NCBI RefSeq assembly: GCF_905397395.1
Contig: NZ_CAJPVH010000048.1
Coordinates: 1 to 41,347 of the forward strand
Direction: 5' to 3'
Source of the DNA: Cupriavidus campinensis
GTDB taxonomy: Bacteria; Pseudomonadota; Gammaproteobacteria; Burkholderiales; Burkholderiaceae
DNA length: 41,347 nt
Of the stretch, positions 17,430-25,413 are shown in pieces. The position numbers and the translations under genes were made by a program. The notes under the pieces are model-generated. The model saw only the letters and a list, made by a program, of their open reading frames with translations. It was not told where the DNA came from and did not search any database. How positions within the stretch are numbered: position 1 is the stretch's first letter; each line of letters begins with the position of its first letter.

Positions 17430-18527
17430 TTATAGCGGGACCGGGAACGCCTCTTCGAAGGTCAGCACGGTTCCCGTCAGCGCGCCGTCGTAGCCCGGCA
17501 GCGCGTTGACGCGCTCGCGGTAGGCCGCGCTGCGCATGGCCGACACCGCGCCGGACAGCGCCGGACTGTGCAGCGCCGTCTTCTCGATCGCAAAGAAATA
17601 GCGCTCCTTGAGCACGGGCACGAATTCGAGCCCGAAGCGGCGCGCCGCCGTCTCCACGCCGAAGCCCACATCGGCCATGCCGCTGCCGATATAGGCCGCC
17701 ACCGCCGCGTGCGTGAATTCCCCGTTGCTGAAGCCCTCGATCCGGTTCGGGTCGATGCCGCGCCGCGCCAGCATCAATTCCAGCAGCAGCCGCGTGCCTG
17801 AGCCCACCTGCCGGTTCACGAAGCGCACATCCGGCCGGACCAGGTCTTCCAGTGCTTCCACCCCGAGCGGGTTGCCGGGCCCTACGAAGAGACCCTGGGA
17901 GCGCACGGCGAGGTGGATCAGGCAATGCGTCTCGGGCCGCAGCCAGGCGGCGAAGCGGTGCAGGGTGTCTTGTTCGAGTGCACCAATCGGCACATGAAAG
18001 CCAGCCACGTCGCACGCGCCCTCGGCCAGGGCCGCCGCGGCTTCCAGGCTGCCGCAGTACTTCAGGTCGTGCCGGACCTTCTGTTCGTCGAGATAGTCGC
18101 GCAGCGCCGCCACCGCGAAACCGTGGCTGGCGTAGAGCCGCACGGCCGGGTCGGTGGCATCCATCAGCTTCTTCAGTTCAATTTCCAGCTCCGACGCCAG
18201 GCTGTCCAGCGTGGGCGAGAGCCGCGCCGCGATGCGCTTGCTGGCCCACACCAACTGCTGGGCCATCGGCGTGAGGGTGGATCCCCGTCCACGTGTCTTG
18301 GCGATCAGGGCGCCGCCGAACAGCGTTTCGGCGTCGCGCAGGATGCCCCAGGCGTAGCGGTAAGACAACGACACGGCCTCGGCCGACTGGGCGATGTTGC
18401 CGGTGGCCTCGATATGGCCAAGCAGGGCCACCAGCCGTGACACATCAAGGCTGGGCGCGGCCCGCGCGGCATCGGGGGCGGCGTCGTCGCGGATCTGGAG
18501 GTGGGGCTCGATCGAGATACGTAGCAT
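17430..18527 (-). CDS. fdsR: Regulator of the formate dehydrogenase operon (ModE-like HTH + binding-protein-like domain)
   Basis: A 365-residue regulator. Residues 28-95 form a LysR/ModE-type winged helix (GHIEATGNIAQSAEAVSLSYR, then AKTRGRGSTLTPMAQQL). About 125-345 form a periplasmic-binding-protein-like ligand domain (FVNRQVGSGTRLLLELML, GMADVGFGVETAA). It is divergent from fdsG, the position of fdsR in Cupriavidus necator, where it is reported to control the fds operon both positively and negatively. The PBP-like half may sense an oxyanion such as formate or molybdate (inference). The ATG at 18527 has no clear ribosome binding site, and the dyad at 18526-18545 covers its start, which suggests autoregulation. 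It converges on the M30-like gene with a 42-bp gap. Confidence 0.85.
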   Translation of the reverse strand: MLRISIEPHLQIRDDAAPDAARAAPSLDVSRLVALLGHIEATGNIAQSAEAVSLSYRYAWGILRDAETLFGGALIAKTRGRGSTLTPMAQQLVWASKRIAARLSPTLDSLASELEIELKKLMDATDPAVRLYASHGFAVAALRDYLDEQKVRHDLKYCGSLEAAAALAEGACDVAGFHVPIGALEQDTLHRFAAWLRPETHCLIHLAVRSQGLFVGPGNPLGVEALEDLVRPDVRFVNRQVGSGTRLLLELMLARRGIDPNRIEGFSNGEFTHAAVAAYIGSGMADVGFGVETAARRFGLEFVPVLKERYFFAIEKTALHSPALSGAVSAMRSAAYRERVNALPGYDGALTGTVLTFEEAFPVPL

Positions 18528-18545
18528 ATGCAGAAAATAGCATAT
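18526..18545. promoter_or_regulatory. Putative FdsR site 1
   Basis: ATATGC-AGAAAATA-GCATAT is a perfect 6-bp dyad with an 8-bp A-rich spacer. It covers the fdsR start codon and abuts the predicted fdsG -35 box (18545-18550). That is the classical place for a LysR-type activator site that also represses its own gene. Confidence 0.6.
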
Positions 18546-18573
18546 TGAACGCCAGAAATCACGGGCTTATAGT
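18545..18573 (+). promoter_or_regulatory. Predicted sigma70 promoter of fdsGBACD
   Basis: TTGAAC (18545-18550), a 17-bp spacer, then TATAGT (18568-18573). Both hexamers are close to consensus. Transcription would begin near 18580, leaving a leader of about 95 bases before fdsG. Confidence 0.65.
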
Positions 18574-18611
18574 CGCAAAAAGGCCCAAAGAGCCAGCTGT
18601 GAAACCCCGGA

Positions 18612-18631
18612 ATATGAAATAAATAGCCTAT
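18612..18631. promoter_or_regulatory. Putative FdsR site 2, in the fds leader
   Basis: ATATGA-AATAAATA-GCCTAT repeats the architecture of site 1 (ATATGn, 8-bp A-rich spacer, GCnTAT), 86 bp downstream centre to centre. It lies after the predicted transcription start, where bound protein could block RNA polymerase or form a loop with site 1. Confidence 0.5.
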
Positions 18632-18673
18632 ATGGCCGCCGGGGCCAGAACGATGACAAGCACGGAGACAACC

Positions 18674-19186
18674 ATGCCGGACATCCCCAATCCCATTACC
18701 CGCATCGTCGATGCCCGGCGCGACATGCCGGGCGCGCTGCTGCCCATCCTGCACGAGATTCAGGACAGCCACGGCTTTATTCCCGCCGATGCGGTGCCGG
18801 TCATCGCCAAGGCGTTGAATCTCTCGCGCGCCGAGGTGCACGGCGTGATCACGTTCTATCACCATTTCCGCGAGCAGCCGGCAGGCCGGCACGTGGTGCA
18901 GGTCTGCCGCGCCGAGGCGTGCCAGTCCGTGGGCGCCGACGCGCTGGCCGCGCACGCCAGCCGGGCGCTGGGTTGCGGCTTCCACGAGACCACGGCCGAT
19001 GGCCGCGTTACGCTGGAGCCGGTCTACTGCCTGGGCCAGTGCGCATGCGGCCCGGCGGTGATGATCGGCGAACAGCTCCACGCGCGCGTGGATGCGAAGC
19101 GCTTCGACGCGCTGGTGGCGGCCCTGCCTGCATCCACCGAAGCCAGTGAAGCCATCAAAGCCACCGAGGCGGAGGCCCAGGCATGA
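18674..19186 (+). CDS. fdsG: NAD-dependent formate dehydrogenase gamma subunit (NuoE-like)
   Basis: A 170-residue thioredoxin-like [2Fe-2S] protein related to NuoE of complex I. It sits at the NAD-reducing end of the soluble formate dehydrogenase. The four cluster cysteines are Cys78 and Cys83 (VCRAEACQSVG) and Cys119 and Cys123 (CLGQCACGPAVM). The helical N-terminus (ALLPILHEIQDSHGFIP, SRAEVHGVITFYHHF) is typical. The frame is open from 18632, but I choose the ATG at 18674, preceded by GGAGA. It fits the known FdsG N-terminus and leaves FdsR site 2 outside the gene. Its stop overlaps the fdsB start (ATGA), indicating translational coupling. Confidence 0.93.
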   Translation: MPDIPNPITRIVDARRDMPGALLPILHEIQDSHGFIPADAVPVIAKALNLSRAEVHGVITFYHHFREQPAGRHVVQVCRAEACQSVGADALAAHASRALGCGFHETTADGRVTLEPVYCLGQCACGPAVMIGEQLHARVDAKRFDALVAALPASTEASEAIKATEAEAQA

Positions 19187-20739
19187 GCACGACGATCTTC
19201 GTCCCGCGCGACTCCACCGCGCTGGCCCTCGGCGCCGACGACGTGGCGCGCGCCATCGAACAGGAAGCCGCCAGCCGTGGTGCAGACGTGCGCATCGTGC
19301 GCAATGGCTCGCGCGGCCTGTTCTGGCTCGAGCCGCTGGTCGAGGTGCAGACCGCCGCAGGCCGCGTGGCCTACGGCCCAGTGTCCGCCAGCGATGTGCC
19401 CGGGTTGTTCGAGGCCGGCTTCCTGACTGGCGGCACCCACGCGCTGGCCCAGGGCCTGACCGACGAGATCCCGTTCCTGAAGAAGCAGGAGCGGCTGACC
19501 TTCGCGCGGGTGGGCATTACCGATCCGCTCTCGCTCGACGACTACATCGCCCATGAGGGCTACGCGGGGCTGACCCGCGCGCTGGCCATGGCGCCGGCCC
19601 AGATCGTCCAGGAAGTCACCGACTCGGGCCTGCGTGGCCGGGGCGGCGCGGCGTTCCCCACCGGCATCAAGTGGAAGACCGTGCTGGGCGCCGCGTCGGA
19701 CATCAAGTACATCGTCTGCAATGCCGACGAGGGCGACTCCGGCACCTTCTCCGACCGCATGGTCATGGAGGACGACCCGTTCATGCTGATCGAGGGCATG
19801 ACGATTGCCGGCCTCGCCGTGGGCGCCGAGCACGGCTATATCTACACGCGCTCCGAATACCCGCACGCGATTGCCGTGACCGAGGCGGCCATCGCCCTGG
19901 CCACGCAGGCCGGCTGGCTGGGCGACGACATTCGCGGCAGCGGCCGGCGCTTCCACCTGGAAGTGCGCAAGGGCGCCGGCGCCTATGTCTGCGGCGAGGA
20001 AACGGCGCTGCTGGAGAGCCTGGAAGGCAAGCGCGGCGTGGTGCGCGCCAAGCCGCCGCTGCCGGCCATCGAAGGGCTGTTCGGCAAACCGACCGTCATC
20101 AACAACGTGATTTCGCTGGCCACGGTGCCGGTGATCCTGGCGCGCGGCGCCACCTTCTACCGGGACTTCGGCATGGGCCGCTCGCGCGGCACGCTGCCGT
20201 TCCAGCTGGCCGGCAACGTTCTGCAGGGCGGGCTGGTGGAGAAGGCGTTCGGCATCACGCTGCGCGAGCTGCTGGTGGACTACGGCGGCGGCACGCGCAG
20301 CGGCCGGGCCATCCGCGCGGTGCAGGTTGGCGGGCCGCTGGGCGCCTACCTGCCCGAGTCGCGCTTCGACACGCCGATGGACTACGAGGCCTTCGCGGCC
20401 TTCGGCGCGGTGGTCGGCCACGGTGGCATCGTCGTGTTCGACGAGACCGTGGACATGGCCAAAATGGCCCGTTACGCCATGGAGTTCTGCGCGATCGAGT
20501 CCTGCGGCAAGTGCACGCCGTGCCGCATCGGCTCCACGCGCGGCGTGGAGGTCATCGACCGGATCATTGCCGGCGAGCAGCCGGTGAAGCAGGTGGCGCT
20601 GGTGCGCGACCTCTGCGACACCATGCTCAACGGCTCGCTCTGCGCGATGGGCGGCATGACGCCGTACCCGGTGCTGTCCGCGCTGAACGAGTTTCCGGAG
20701 GATTTCGGCCTCGCGCCGAAGCCCGCCAAGGCCGCCTGA
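19183..20739 (+). CDS. fdsB: NAD-dependent formate dehydrogenase beta subunit (NuoF-like, FMN)
   Basis: A 518-residue flavoprotein that passes electrons from formate to NAD+. The N-terminal ~130 residues are thioredoxin-like (NuoE-type fold without a full cysteine set). The NuoF core follows, with the NADH/FMN glycine motif G152-RGGAAFPTG, ADEGDSGTFSDR, and GAGAYVCGEETALLESLEG. The [4Fe-4S] cluster is bound by C441-G-K-C444-T-P-C447 and Cys487. The ATG overlaps the fdsG stop by four bases. The spacer to fdsA is 93 bp, unusually long within this operon, and contains a tandem repeat and a hairpin. Confidence 0.96.
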   Translation: MSTTIFVPRDSTALALGADDVARAIEQEAASRGADVRIVRNGSRGLFWLEPLVEVQTAAGRVAYGPVSASDVPGLFEAGFLTGGTHALAQGLTDEIPFLKKQERLTFARVGITDPLSLDDYIAHEGYAGLTRALAMAPAQIVQEVTDSGLRGRGGAAFPTGIKWKTVLGAASDIKYIVCNADEGDSGTFSDRMVMEDDPFMLIEGMTIAGLAVGAEHGYIYTRSEYPHAIAVTEAAIALATQAGWLGDDIRGSGRRFHLEVRKGAGAYVCGEETALLESLEGKRGVVRAKPPLPAIEGLFGKPTVINNVISLATVPVILARGATFYRDFGMGRSRGTLPFQLAGNVLQGGLVEKAFGITLRELLVDYGGGTRSGRAIRAVQVGGPLGAYLPESRFDTPMDYEAFAAFGAVVGHGGIVVFDETVDMAKMARYAMEFCAIESCGKCTPCRIGSTRGVEVIDRIIAGEQPVKQVALVRDLCDTMLNGSLCAMGGMTPYPVLSALNEFPEDFGLAPKPAKAA

Positions 20740-20743
20740 GCCC

Positions 20744-20774
20744 GATCACCGAGCCGGATCACCGAGCCAGATCA
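20744..20774. repeat. 13-bp tandem repeat between fdsB and fdsA
   Basis: GATCACCGAGCCG (20744-20756) is followed directly by GATCACCGAGCCA (20757-20769) and a third partial copy, GATCA. It is non-coding. Confidence 0.75.
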
Positions 20775-20782
20775 AAGAACGA

Positions 20783-20801
20783 CGCGCCCCTCAGGGGCGC
20801 G
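20783..20801 (+). other. Intra-operon hairpin between fdsB and fdsA
   Basis: CGCGCCCC (20783-20790) and GGGGCGCG (20794-20801) form a perfect 8-bp GC stem with a TCA loop. No T tract follows, so it is not a standard terminator. It lies 32 bp before the fdsA start and could stabilise the upstream or downstream mRNA or reduce read-through. Confidence 0.55.
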
Positions 20802-20832
20802 CAGCCCTACGAAGTTTGACGGGAGACATCCC

Positions 20833-23709
20833 TTGAACGCACGCGACGATTTCGATTTTGGAACCCCCGCCAGCCTGTCCGAGACGCAGGTGACGCTGGA
20901 GATTGACGGTGTGGCCGTCACGGTGCCGGCCGGCACCTCGGTCATGCGGGCGGCGGCCGAGGCCGGCGTGGGCGTGCCCAAGCTGTGCGCCACCGATTCG
21001 CTGAAGTCCTTCGGCTCGTGCCGGCTCTGCCTGGTGGAGATCGAGGGGCGGCGCGGCTACCCGGCCTCGTGCACCACGCCGGTGGAGGCGGGCATGAAGG
21101 TCCGCACCCAGAGCGACAAGCTCGGCGACCTGCGGCGCGGCGTGATGGAACTCTATATTTCCGATCATCCGCTCGACTGCCTGACCTGCCCGACCAACGG
21201 CAACTGCGAACTGCAGGACATGGCCGGCGTGGTCGGCCTGCGCGAGGTGCGCTACAACGACGGCGCCAGCGCGGTGCCGGTGGCCACGCACACGGCGCTG
21301 GCCAAGGACGAATCGAACCCGTACTTCACCTACGATGCCTCCAAGTGCATCGTCTGCAACCGCTGCGTGCGCGCGTGCGAGGAGACCCAGGGCACCTTCG
21401 CGCTGACCATCAGCGGGCGCGGCTTCGAGTCCCGCGTGGCGGCCGGCACGAGCCAGTCGTTCATGGAGTCTGACTGCGTGTCCTGCGGCGCCTGCGTGCA
21501 GGCCTGCCCGACCGCCACGCTGACCGAGACGTCGGTCATCAAGCTGGGTCAGGCATCGCACAGCACCGTGACCACCTGCGCCTACTGCGGCGTGGGCTGC
21601 TCGTTCAAGGCCGAGATGAAGGGCAACGAGGTGGTGCGCATGGTGCCCTACAAGGACGGCCAGGCCAACGAGGGCCACGCCTGCGTGAAGGGCCGCTTCG
21701 CCTGGGGCTACGCCACGCACAAGGACCGCATCCTCAAGCCGATGATCCGCGCGAAAATCACCGACCCGTGGCGCGAGGTGTCGTGGGAGGAGGCCATCGG
21801 CTACGCGGCCGCGCAGTTCAAGCGCATCCAGGCCGAGCACGGCAAGGATTCGATCGGCGGCATCGTCTCGTCGCGCTGCACCAACGAGGAAGGCTATCTG
21901 GTGCAGAAGCTGGTGCGCGCCGCCTTCGGCAACAACAATGTCGATACCTGCGCCCGGGTTTGCCACTCGCCCACCGGCTATGGCCTGAAGACCACGCTGG
22001 GCGAGTCCGCTGGCACGCAGACCTTCCGCTCGGTGGCCAAGGCCGATGTGATCATGGTCATCGGCGCCAATCCGACCGACGGCCACCCGGTGTTCGCCTC
22101 GCGCATGAAGAAGCGCCTGCGCGCTGGCGCCAGGCTGATCGTGGCCGATCCGCGCCGCATCGACCTGGTCGATTCGCCGCACATCCGCGCCGACTTCCAC
22201 CTGCAGCTGCGCCCCGGCACCAACGTGGCGCTGGTCACGTCGATGGCGCACGTGATCGTCACTGAAGGGCTGCTGGCCGAGGCGTTCATCGCCGAGCGCT
22301 GCGAGGACCGCGCGTTCCAGCAGTGGCGCGACTTCGTGGCGCTGCCCGAGAACTCGCCCGAGGCGATGGAAGCCGTGACCGGCGTGCCGGCCGACCAGCT
22401 GCGCGGCGCCGCCCGGCTCTACGCCACCGGCGGCAACGCGGCGATCTACTACGGGCTGGGCGTGACCGAGCACGCGCAGGGCTCGACCACGGTGATGGGC
22501 ATCGCCAATCTCGCCATGGCCACCGGCAACATCGGCCGCGAAGGCGTGGGCGTGAATCCGCTGCGCGGGCAGAACAACGTGCAGGGCTCGTGCGATATCG
22601 GCTCCTTCCCGCACGAGCTGCCGGGCTACCGCCATGTGTCCGATTCGACGGTGCGCGGCGCCTTCGAGGCCGCCTGGAATGTCGAGATCAACCCGGAGCC
22701 GGGCCTGCGCATCCCCAACATGTTCGAGGCGGCGCTGACCGGCTCGTTCAAGGGGCTGTACTGCCAGGGCGAGGACATCGTGCAGTCCGACCCGAACACG
22801 CAGCACGTGGCCGAGGCGCTGTCGTCGATGGAATGCATCGTCGTGCAGGACATCTTCCTGAACGAGACCGCCAAGTACGCCCACGTGTTCCTGCCGGGTT
22901 CGTCGTTCCTGGAGAAGGACGGCACGTTCACCAACGCGGAGCGCCGCATCTCGCGCGTGCGCAAGGTCATGCCCCCGAAGGGCGGCTATGCCGACTGGGA
23001 GGCCACCATCCTGCTGGCCAACGCGCTGGGCTACCCGATGCACTACAACCATCCGTCCGAGATCATGGACGAGATCGCGCGGCTGACGCCGACCTTCTCG
23101 GGCGTGAGCTACCAGAAGCTCGACGCGCTCGGCAGCATCCAGTGGCCGTGCAATGCCGACGCGCCGAGCGGCACGCCGACCATGCACGTCGATGCCTTCG
23201 TACGCGGCAAGGGCAAGTTCATCATCACCAAGTACGTGGCGACCGATGAGAAGGTCAACCGCAAGTACCCGCTGATCCTGACCACGGGGCGCATCCTGTC
23301 GCAGTACAACGTGGGCGCCCAGACGCGGCGCACCCACAATGTGCACTGGCACGACGAGGACCGGCTGGAGATCCATCCGCACGATGCCGAGGAGCGTGGC
23401 ATCAAGGACGGCGACTGGGTGGGCGTGCAGAGCCGCGCGGGCGAGACGGTGCTGCGCGCCATCGTCAGCGAGCGGATGCAGCCGGGCGTGGTCTACACCA
23501 CGTTCCACTTCCCCGAGTCCGGCGCCAACGTGATCACCACGGACAACTCGGACTGGGCCACCAACTGCCCGGAGTACAAGGTAACGGCGGTGCAGGTGAT
23601 GCCGGTGGCGCAGCCGTCGTCCTGGCAGCGCGAGTACCAGGCGTTCAACCGCGAGCAGCTGGCGCACCTGCGCGCGGCCACCGAGCCGGTGCAGGCATCG
23701 GCGGAGTAG
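20833..23709 (+). CDS. fdsA: NAD-dependent formate dehydrogenase alpha subunit (Mo-bis-MGD)
   Basis: A 958-residue catalytic subunit oxidising formate to CO2. The N-terminal NuoG-like part has a [2Fe-2S] site (Cys52, 63, 66, 80) and a His112/Cys116/119/125 cluster. It also has two ferredoxin clusters (Cys172, 175, 178, 182 and Cys215, 218, 221, 225). The molybdopterin part begins with a [4Fe-4S] site (Cys249, 252, 256, 284). The molybdenum ligand is Cys377 next to His378 (ARVCHSPT), so this is a cysteine rather than selenocysteine enzyme. Translation starts at TTG 20833, with GGGAG well placed upstream. No signal peptide, so cytoplasmic. The length matches the family. Confidence 0.97.
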   Translation: MNARDDFDFGTPASLSETQVTLEIDGVAVTVPAGTSVMRAAAEAGVGVPKLCATDSLKSFGSCRLCLVEIEGRRGYPASCTTPVEAGMKVRTQSDKLGDLRRGVMELYISDHPLDCLTCPTNGNCELQDMAGVVGLREVRYNDGASAVPVATHTALAKDESNPYFTYDASKCIVCNRCVRACEETQGTFALTISGRGFESRVAAGTSQSFMESDCVSCGACVQACPTATLTETSVIKLGQASHSTVTTCAYCGVGCSFKAEMKGNEVVRMVPYKDGQANEGHACVKGRFAWGYATHKDRILKPMIRAKITDPWREVSWEEAIGYAAAQFKRIQAEHGKDSIGGIVSSRCTNEEGYLVQKLVRAAFGNNNVDTCARVCHSPTGYGLKTTLGESAGTQTFRSVAKADVIMVIGANPTDGHPVFASRMKKRLRAGARLIVADPRRIDLVDSPHIRADFHLQLRPGTNVALVTSMAHVIVTEGLLAEAFIAERCEDRAFQQWRDFVALPENSPEAMEAVTGVPADQLRGAARLYATGGNAAIYYGLGVTEHAQGSTTVMGIANLAMATGNIGREGVGVNPLRGQNNVQGSCDIGSFPHELPGYRHVSDSTVRGAFEAAWNVEINPEPGLRIPNMFEAALTGSFKGLYCQGEDIVQSDPNTQHVAEALSSMECIVVQDIFLNETAKYAHVFLPGSSFLEKDGTFTNAERRISRVRKVMPPKGGYADWEATILLANALGYPMHYNHPSEIMDEIARLTPTFSGVSYQKLDALGSIQWPCNADAPSGTPTMHVDAFVRGKGKFIITKYVATDEKVNRKYPLILTTGRILSQYNVGAQTRRTHNVHWHDEDRLEIHPHDAEERGIKDGDWVGVQSRAGETVLRAIVSERMQPGVVYTTFHFPESGANVITTDNSDWATNCPEYKVTAVQVMPVAQPSSWQREYQAFNREQLAHLRAATEPVQASAE

Positions 23710-23713
23710 GGCG

Positions 23714-24583
23714 ATGAAGCGCTGCATGGTGCCGTACGAGACCGCGCCTGATGAGGCTGGGGAGACCGCCGAGGCCGGCGAGATCCCCGCCACCCAGCAG
23801 TCGATGGCGGTGACGCGCTGGCGCGGTGGAGAGGCGACGGCGGAGATCGACCATATCGCGGAGGAAGTGCCGGTGGCGCTGGAGTACAACGGCGTCTCGC
23901 ACGCGGTGATGCTGGCCACGCCGGCCGATCTGGAAGACTTCGCGCTGGGCTTCAGCCTGAGCGAGGGCATCGTGGCGGCGCCGAGAGATGTCTACGGCAT
24001 CGACGTGGTCACGCGTCCGAACGGCGTGGCCGTGGAGATCGAGATCGCCAGCGAGGCGTTCGTGGCCCTGAAGGCGCGGCGCCGCGCGCTGGCCGGCCGT
24101 ACCGGCTGCGGGCTGTGCGGCACCGAATCGCTCGACGAAGTCATGCGGGCGCCGCACGCGGTGCAGAGCGAGGCCTCCTTCGACCCGGCCATGCTGCACG
24201 CCGCCTTCGCCCAGATGCAGCGCCGCCAGGCCCTGCTGCGCGACACCGGCGCCACGCACGCGGCAGGCTGGCTGCGCGCCGATGGCGAGGTATCGCTGGT
24301 GCGCGAGGATGTGGGCCGGCACAACGCGCTCGACAAGCTGGCAGGCGCGCTGGCCCGTTCGGACGAGGATATCGGGCGCGGCGCGGTCATCGTGACCAGC
24401 CGCGCGAGCTATGAGATGGTGCTGAAGACGGCCGCCATCGGGGCGGGGGTGCTGGCAGCGGTGTCCGGCCCCACCGCGCTGGCGGTGCGCCTGGCCGGGA
24501 CGGCCGGCGTCACGCTGGCGGGATTCGTGCGCGCGGGCGGCCTGGTCGCCTACGCGCATCCACATCGACTACGGATGGCTTAG
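23714..24583 (+). CDS. fdsC: Formate dehydrogenase accessory sulfurtransferase (FdhD family)
   Basis: A 289-residue FdhD-family protein needed to make active formate dehydrogenase. It binds bis-MGD and transfers sulfur, delivered by a cysteine desulfurase, onto the molybdenum before insertion into FdsA. The sulfur-carrying motif C132-GLC135-G is present, as are REDVGRHNALDKL and the TSRASYEMV segment that binds the cofactor. The ATG at 23714 is 4 bp after the fdsA stop, with a GGAG..GGG ribosome site overlapping the fdsA end. An ATG four codons later is a possible alternative start. The gene is cytoplasmic and translated with the operon. Confidence 0.95.
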   Translation: MKRCMVPYETAPDEAGETAEAGEIPATQQSMAVTRWRGGEATAEIDHIAEEVPVALEYNGVSHAVMLATPADLEDFALGFSLSEGIVAAPRDVYGIDVVTRPNGVAVEIEIASEAFVALKARRRALAGRTGCGLCGTESLDEVMRAPHAVQSEASFDPAMLHAAFAQMQRRQALLRDTGATHAAGWLRADGEVSLVREDVGRHNALDKLAGALARSDEDIGRGAVIVTSRASYEMVLKTAAIGAGVLAAVSGPTALAVRLAGTAGVTLAGFVRAGGLVAYAHPHRLRMA

Positions 24584-24590
24584 ACCTGTC

Positions 24591-24839
24591 ATGCACATCG
24601 ACAACCTGATCAAGATGGCTAACCAGATCGGCGGCTTCTTCGAAGCCATGCCGGACCGCGACGAGGCGCTGGCCGACATCGCCAGCCACCTGAAGCGCTT
24701 CTGGGAGCCGCGCATGCGGCGCGCACTGCTGGCACACGTGGACGCGACGGATGGCGGGGAAGGGCTTGACCCCATCGTGCAGGCGGCTGTGGCGCGGCAT
24801 CGGGAGAAGCTGGAGATCACGCTGCGGGCCACCGCGTGA
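24591..24839 (+). CDS. fdsD: Formate dehydrogenase delta subunit
   Basis: An 82-residue protein, the last gene of the operon and 7 bp after fdsC. The sequence MHIDNLIKMANQIGGFFEAMPD, then HLKRFWEPRMRRALLAHVD, matches the FdsD/FdhD-delta family (small NAD-linked formate dehydrogenase subunit). It is mostly helical, with no cofactor motif. In related enzymes the delta subunit binds the alpha subunit and helps assembly or stability. The stop codon is one base from the stop of the convergent mgtC-like gene, with no visible terminator between them, so transcripts from the two operons should overlap. Confidence 0.93.
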   Translation: MHIDNLIKMANQIGGFFEAMPDRDEALADIASHLKRFWEPRMRRALLAHVDATDGGEGLDPIVQAAVARHREKLEITLRATA

Positions 24840-24840
24840 C

Positions 24841-25311
24841 CTACTTCTTGAGCCGATACAGCACCTGAAGAATCACCAGGCCAAACAGCGTGCCGACAAC
24901 GGCCGTGCTCTCGCGGCCGAGGCCGCAAGCCACGCCGATGGCGGCCACGGTCCAGATGCTGGCGGCCGTGGTCAGGCCCTGGATGTCTTCCTCGCTGTTG
25001 AGCTTGATGATGGCGCCCGCGCCCAGGAAGCCGATGCCGGACGCCACACCCTGAAGCACGCGGCTCATATCCGCAACCGGCATGCCCGCCATGAGCGGCA
25101 CGAGCACGAACAGCGCCGAACCCAGCGCCACGAGCATGTGGGTGCGCAAGCCGGCGGCCTTGCCGGCCGCTTCCCGCTCGAACCCGATCAGCCCGCCCAG
25201 CACGATGGCGAGCGTGAGCCGCGTGAGAATGCGGGTCAGTTCCGCGACATCGGGGATATCGGCAAATTCCGAACGCAGCGTGCTGTAGACCTCTCCCCAG
25301 ATTCCATCCAT
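24841..25311 (-). CDS. MgtC/SapB family membrane protein
   Basis: A 156-residue inner-membrane protein with about four or five hydrophobic segments and the MgtC signatures GGLIGFEREAAGKAAGLRTHMLVALGSA (residues about 38-65) and GIGFLGAGAIIK. The ATG at 25311 follows GGAGAG; the frame is open to 25350, but the extra residues (LASPHHDHGEP) are unlikely. It is short, lacking the soluble C-terminal domain of Salmonella MgtC, so it resembles the SapB/YhiD type. Members are tied to magnesium limitation or acid stress and, in pathogens, to inhibition of the F-type ATPase; here the role is open. It is convergent with fdsD. Confidence 0.9.
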   Translation of the reverse strand: MDGIWGEVYSTLRSEFADIPDVAELTRILTRLTLAIVLGGLIGFEREAAGKAAGLRTHMLVALGSALFVLVPLMAGMPVADMSRVLQGVASGIGFLGAGAIIKLNSEEDIQGLTTAASIWTVAAIGVACGLGRESTAVVGTLFGLVILQVLYRLKK

Positions 25312-25413
25312 GGCGGGCTCTCCGTGGTCGTGATGCGGGGAGGCTAGCACGCAGGGCGCGGCGCGCGCAGTCGGGCGCTGGCTGACAGGGGAAGTGCCGA
25401 GGTCAGCCCAAAT

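Noticed and set aside
20791..23970. A 1059-codon open frame on the minus strand across fdsA
   Set aside because: It is antisense to a fully recognisable fdsA, has a His/Arg/Val-rich shadow composition typical of GC-rich antisense frames, and shows no family motif.
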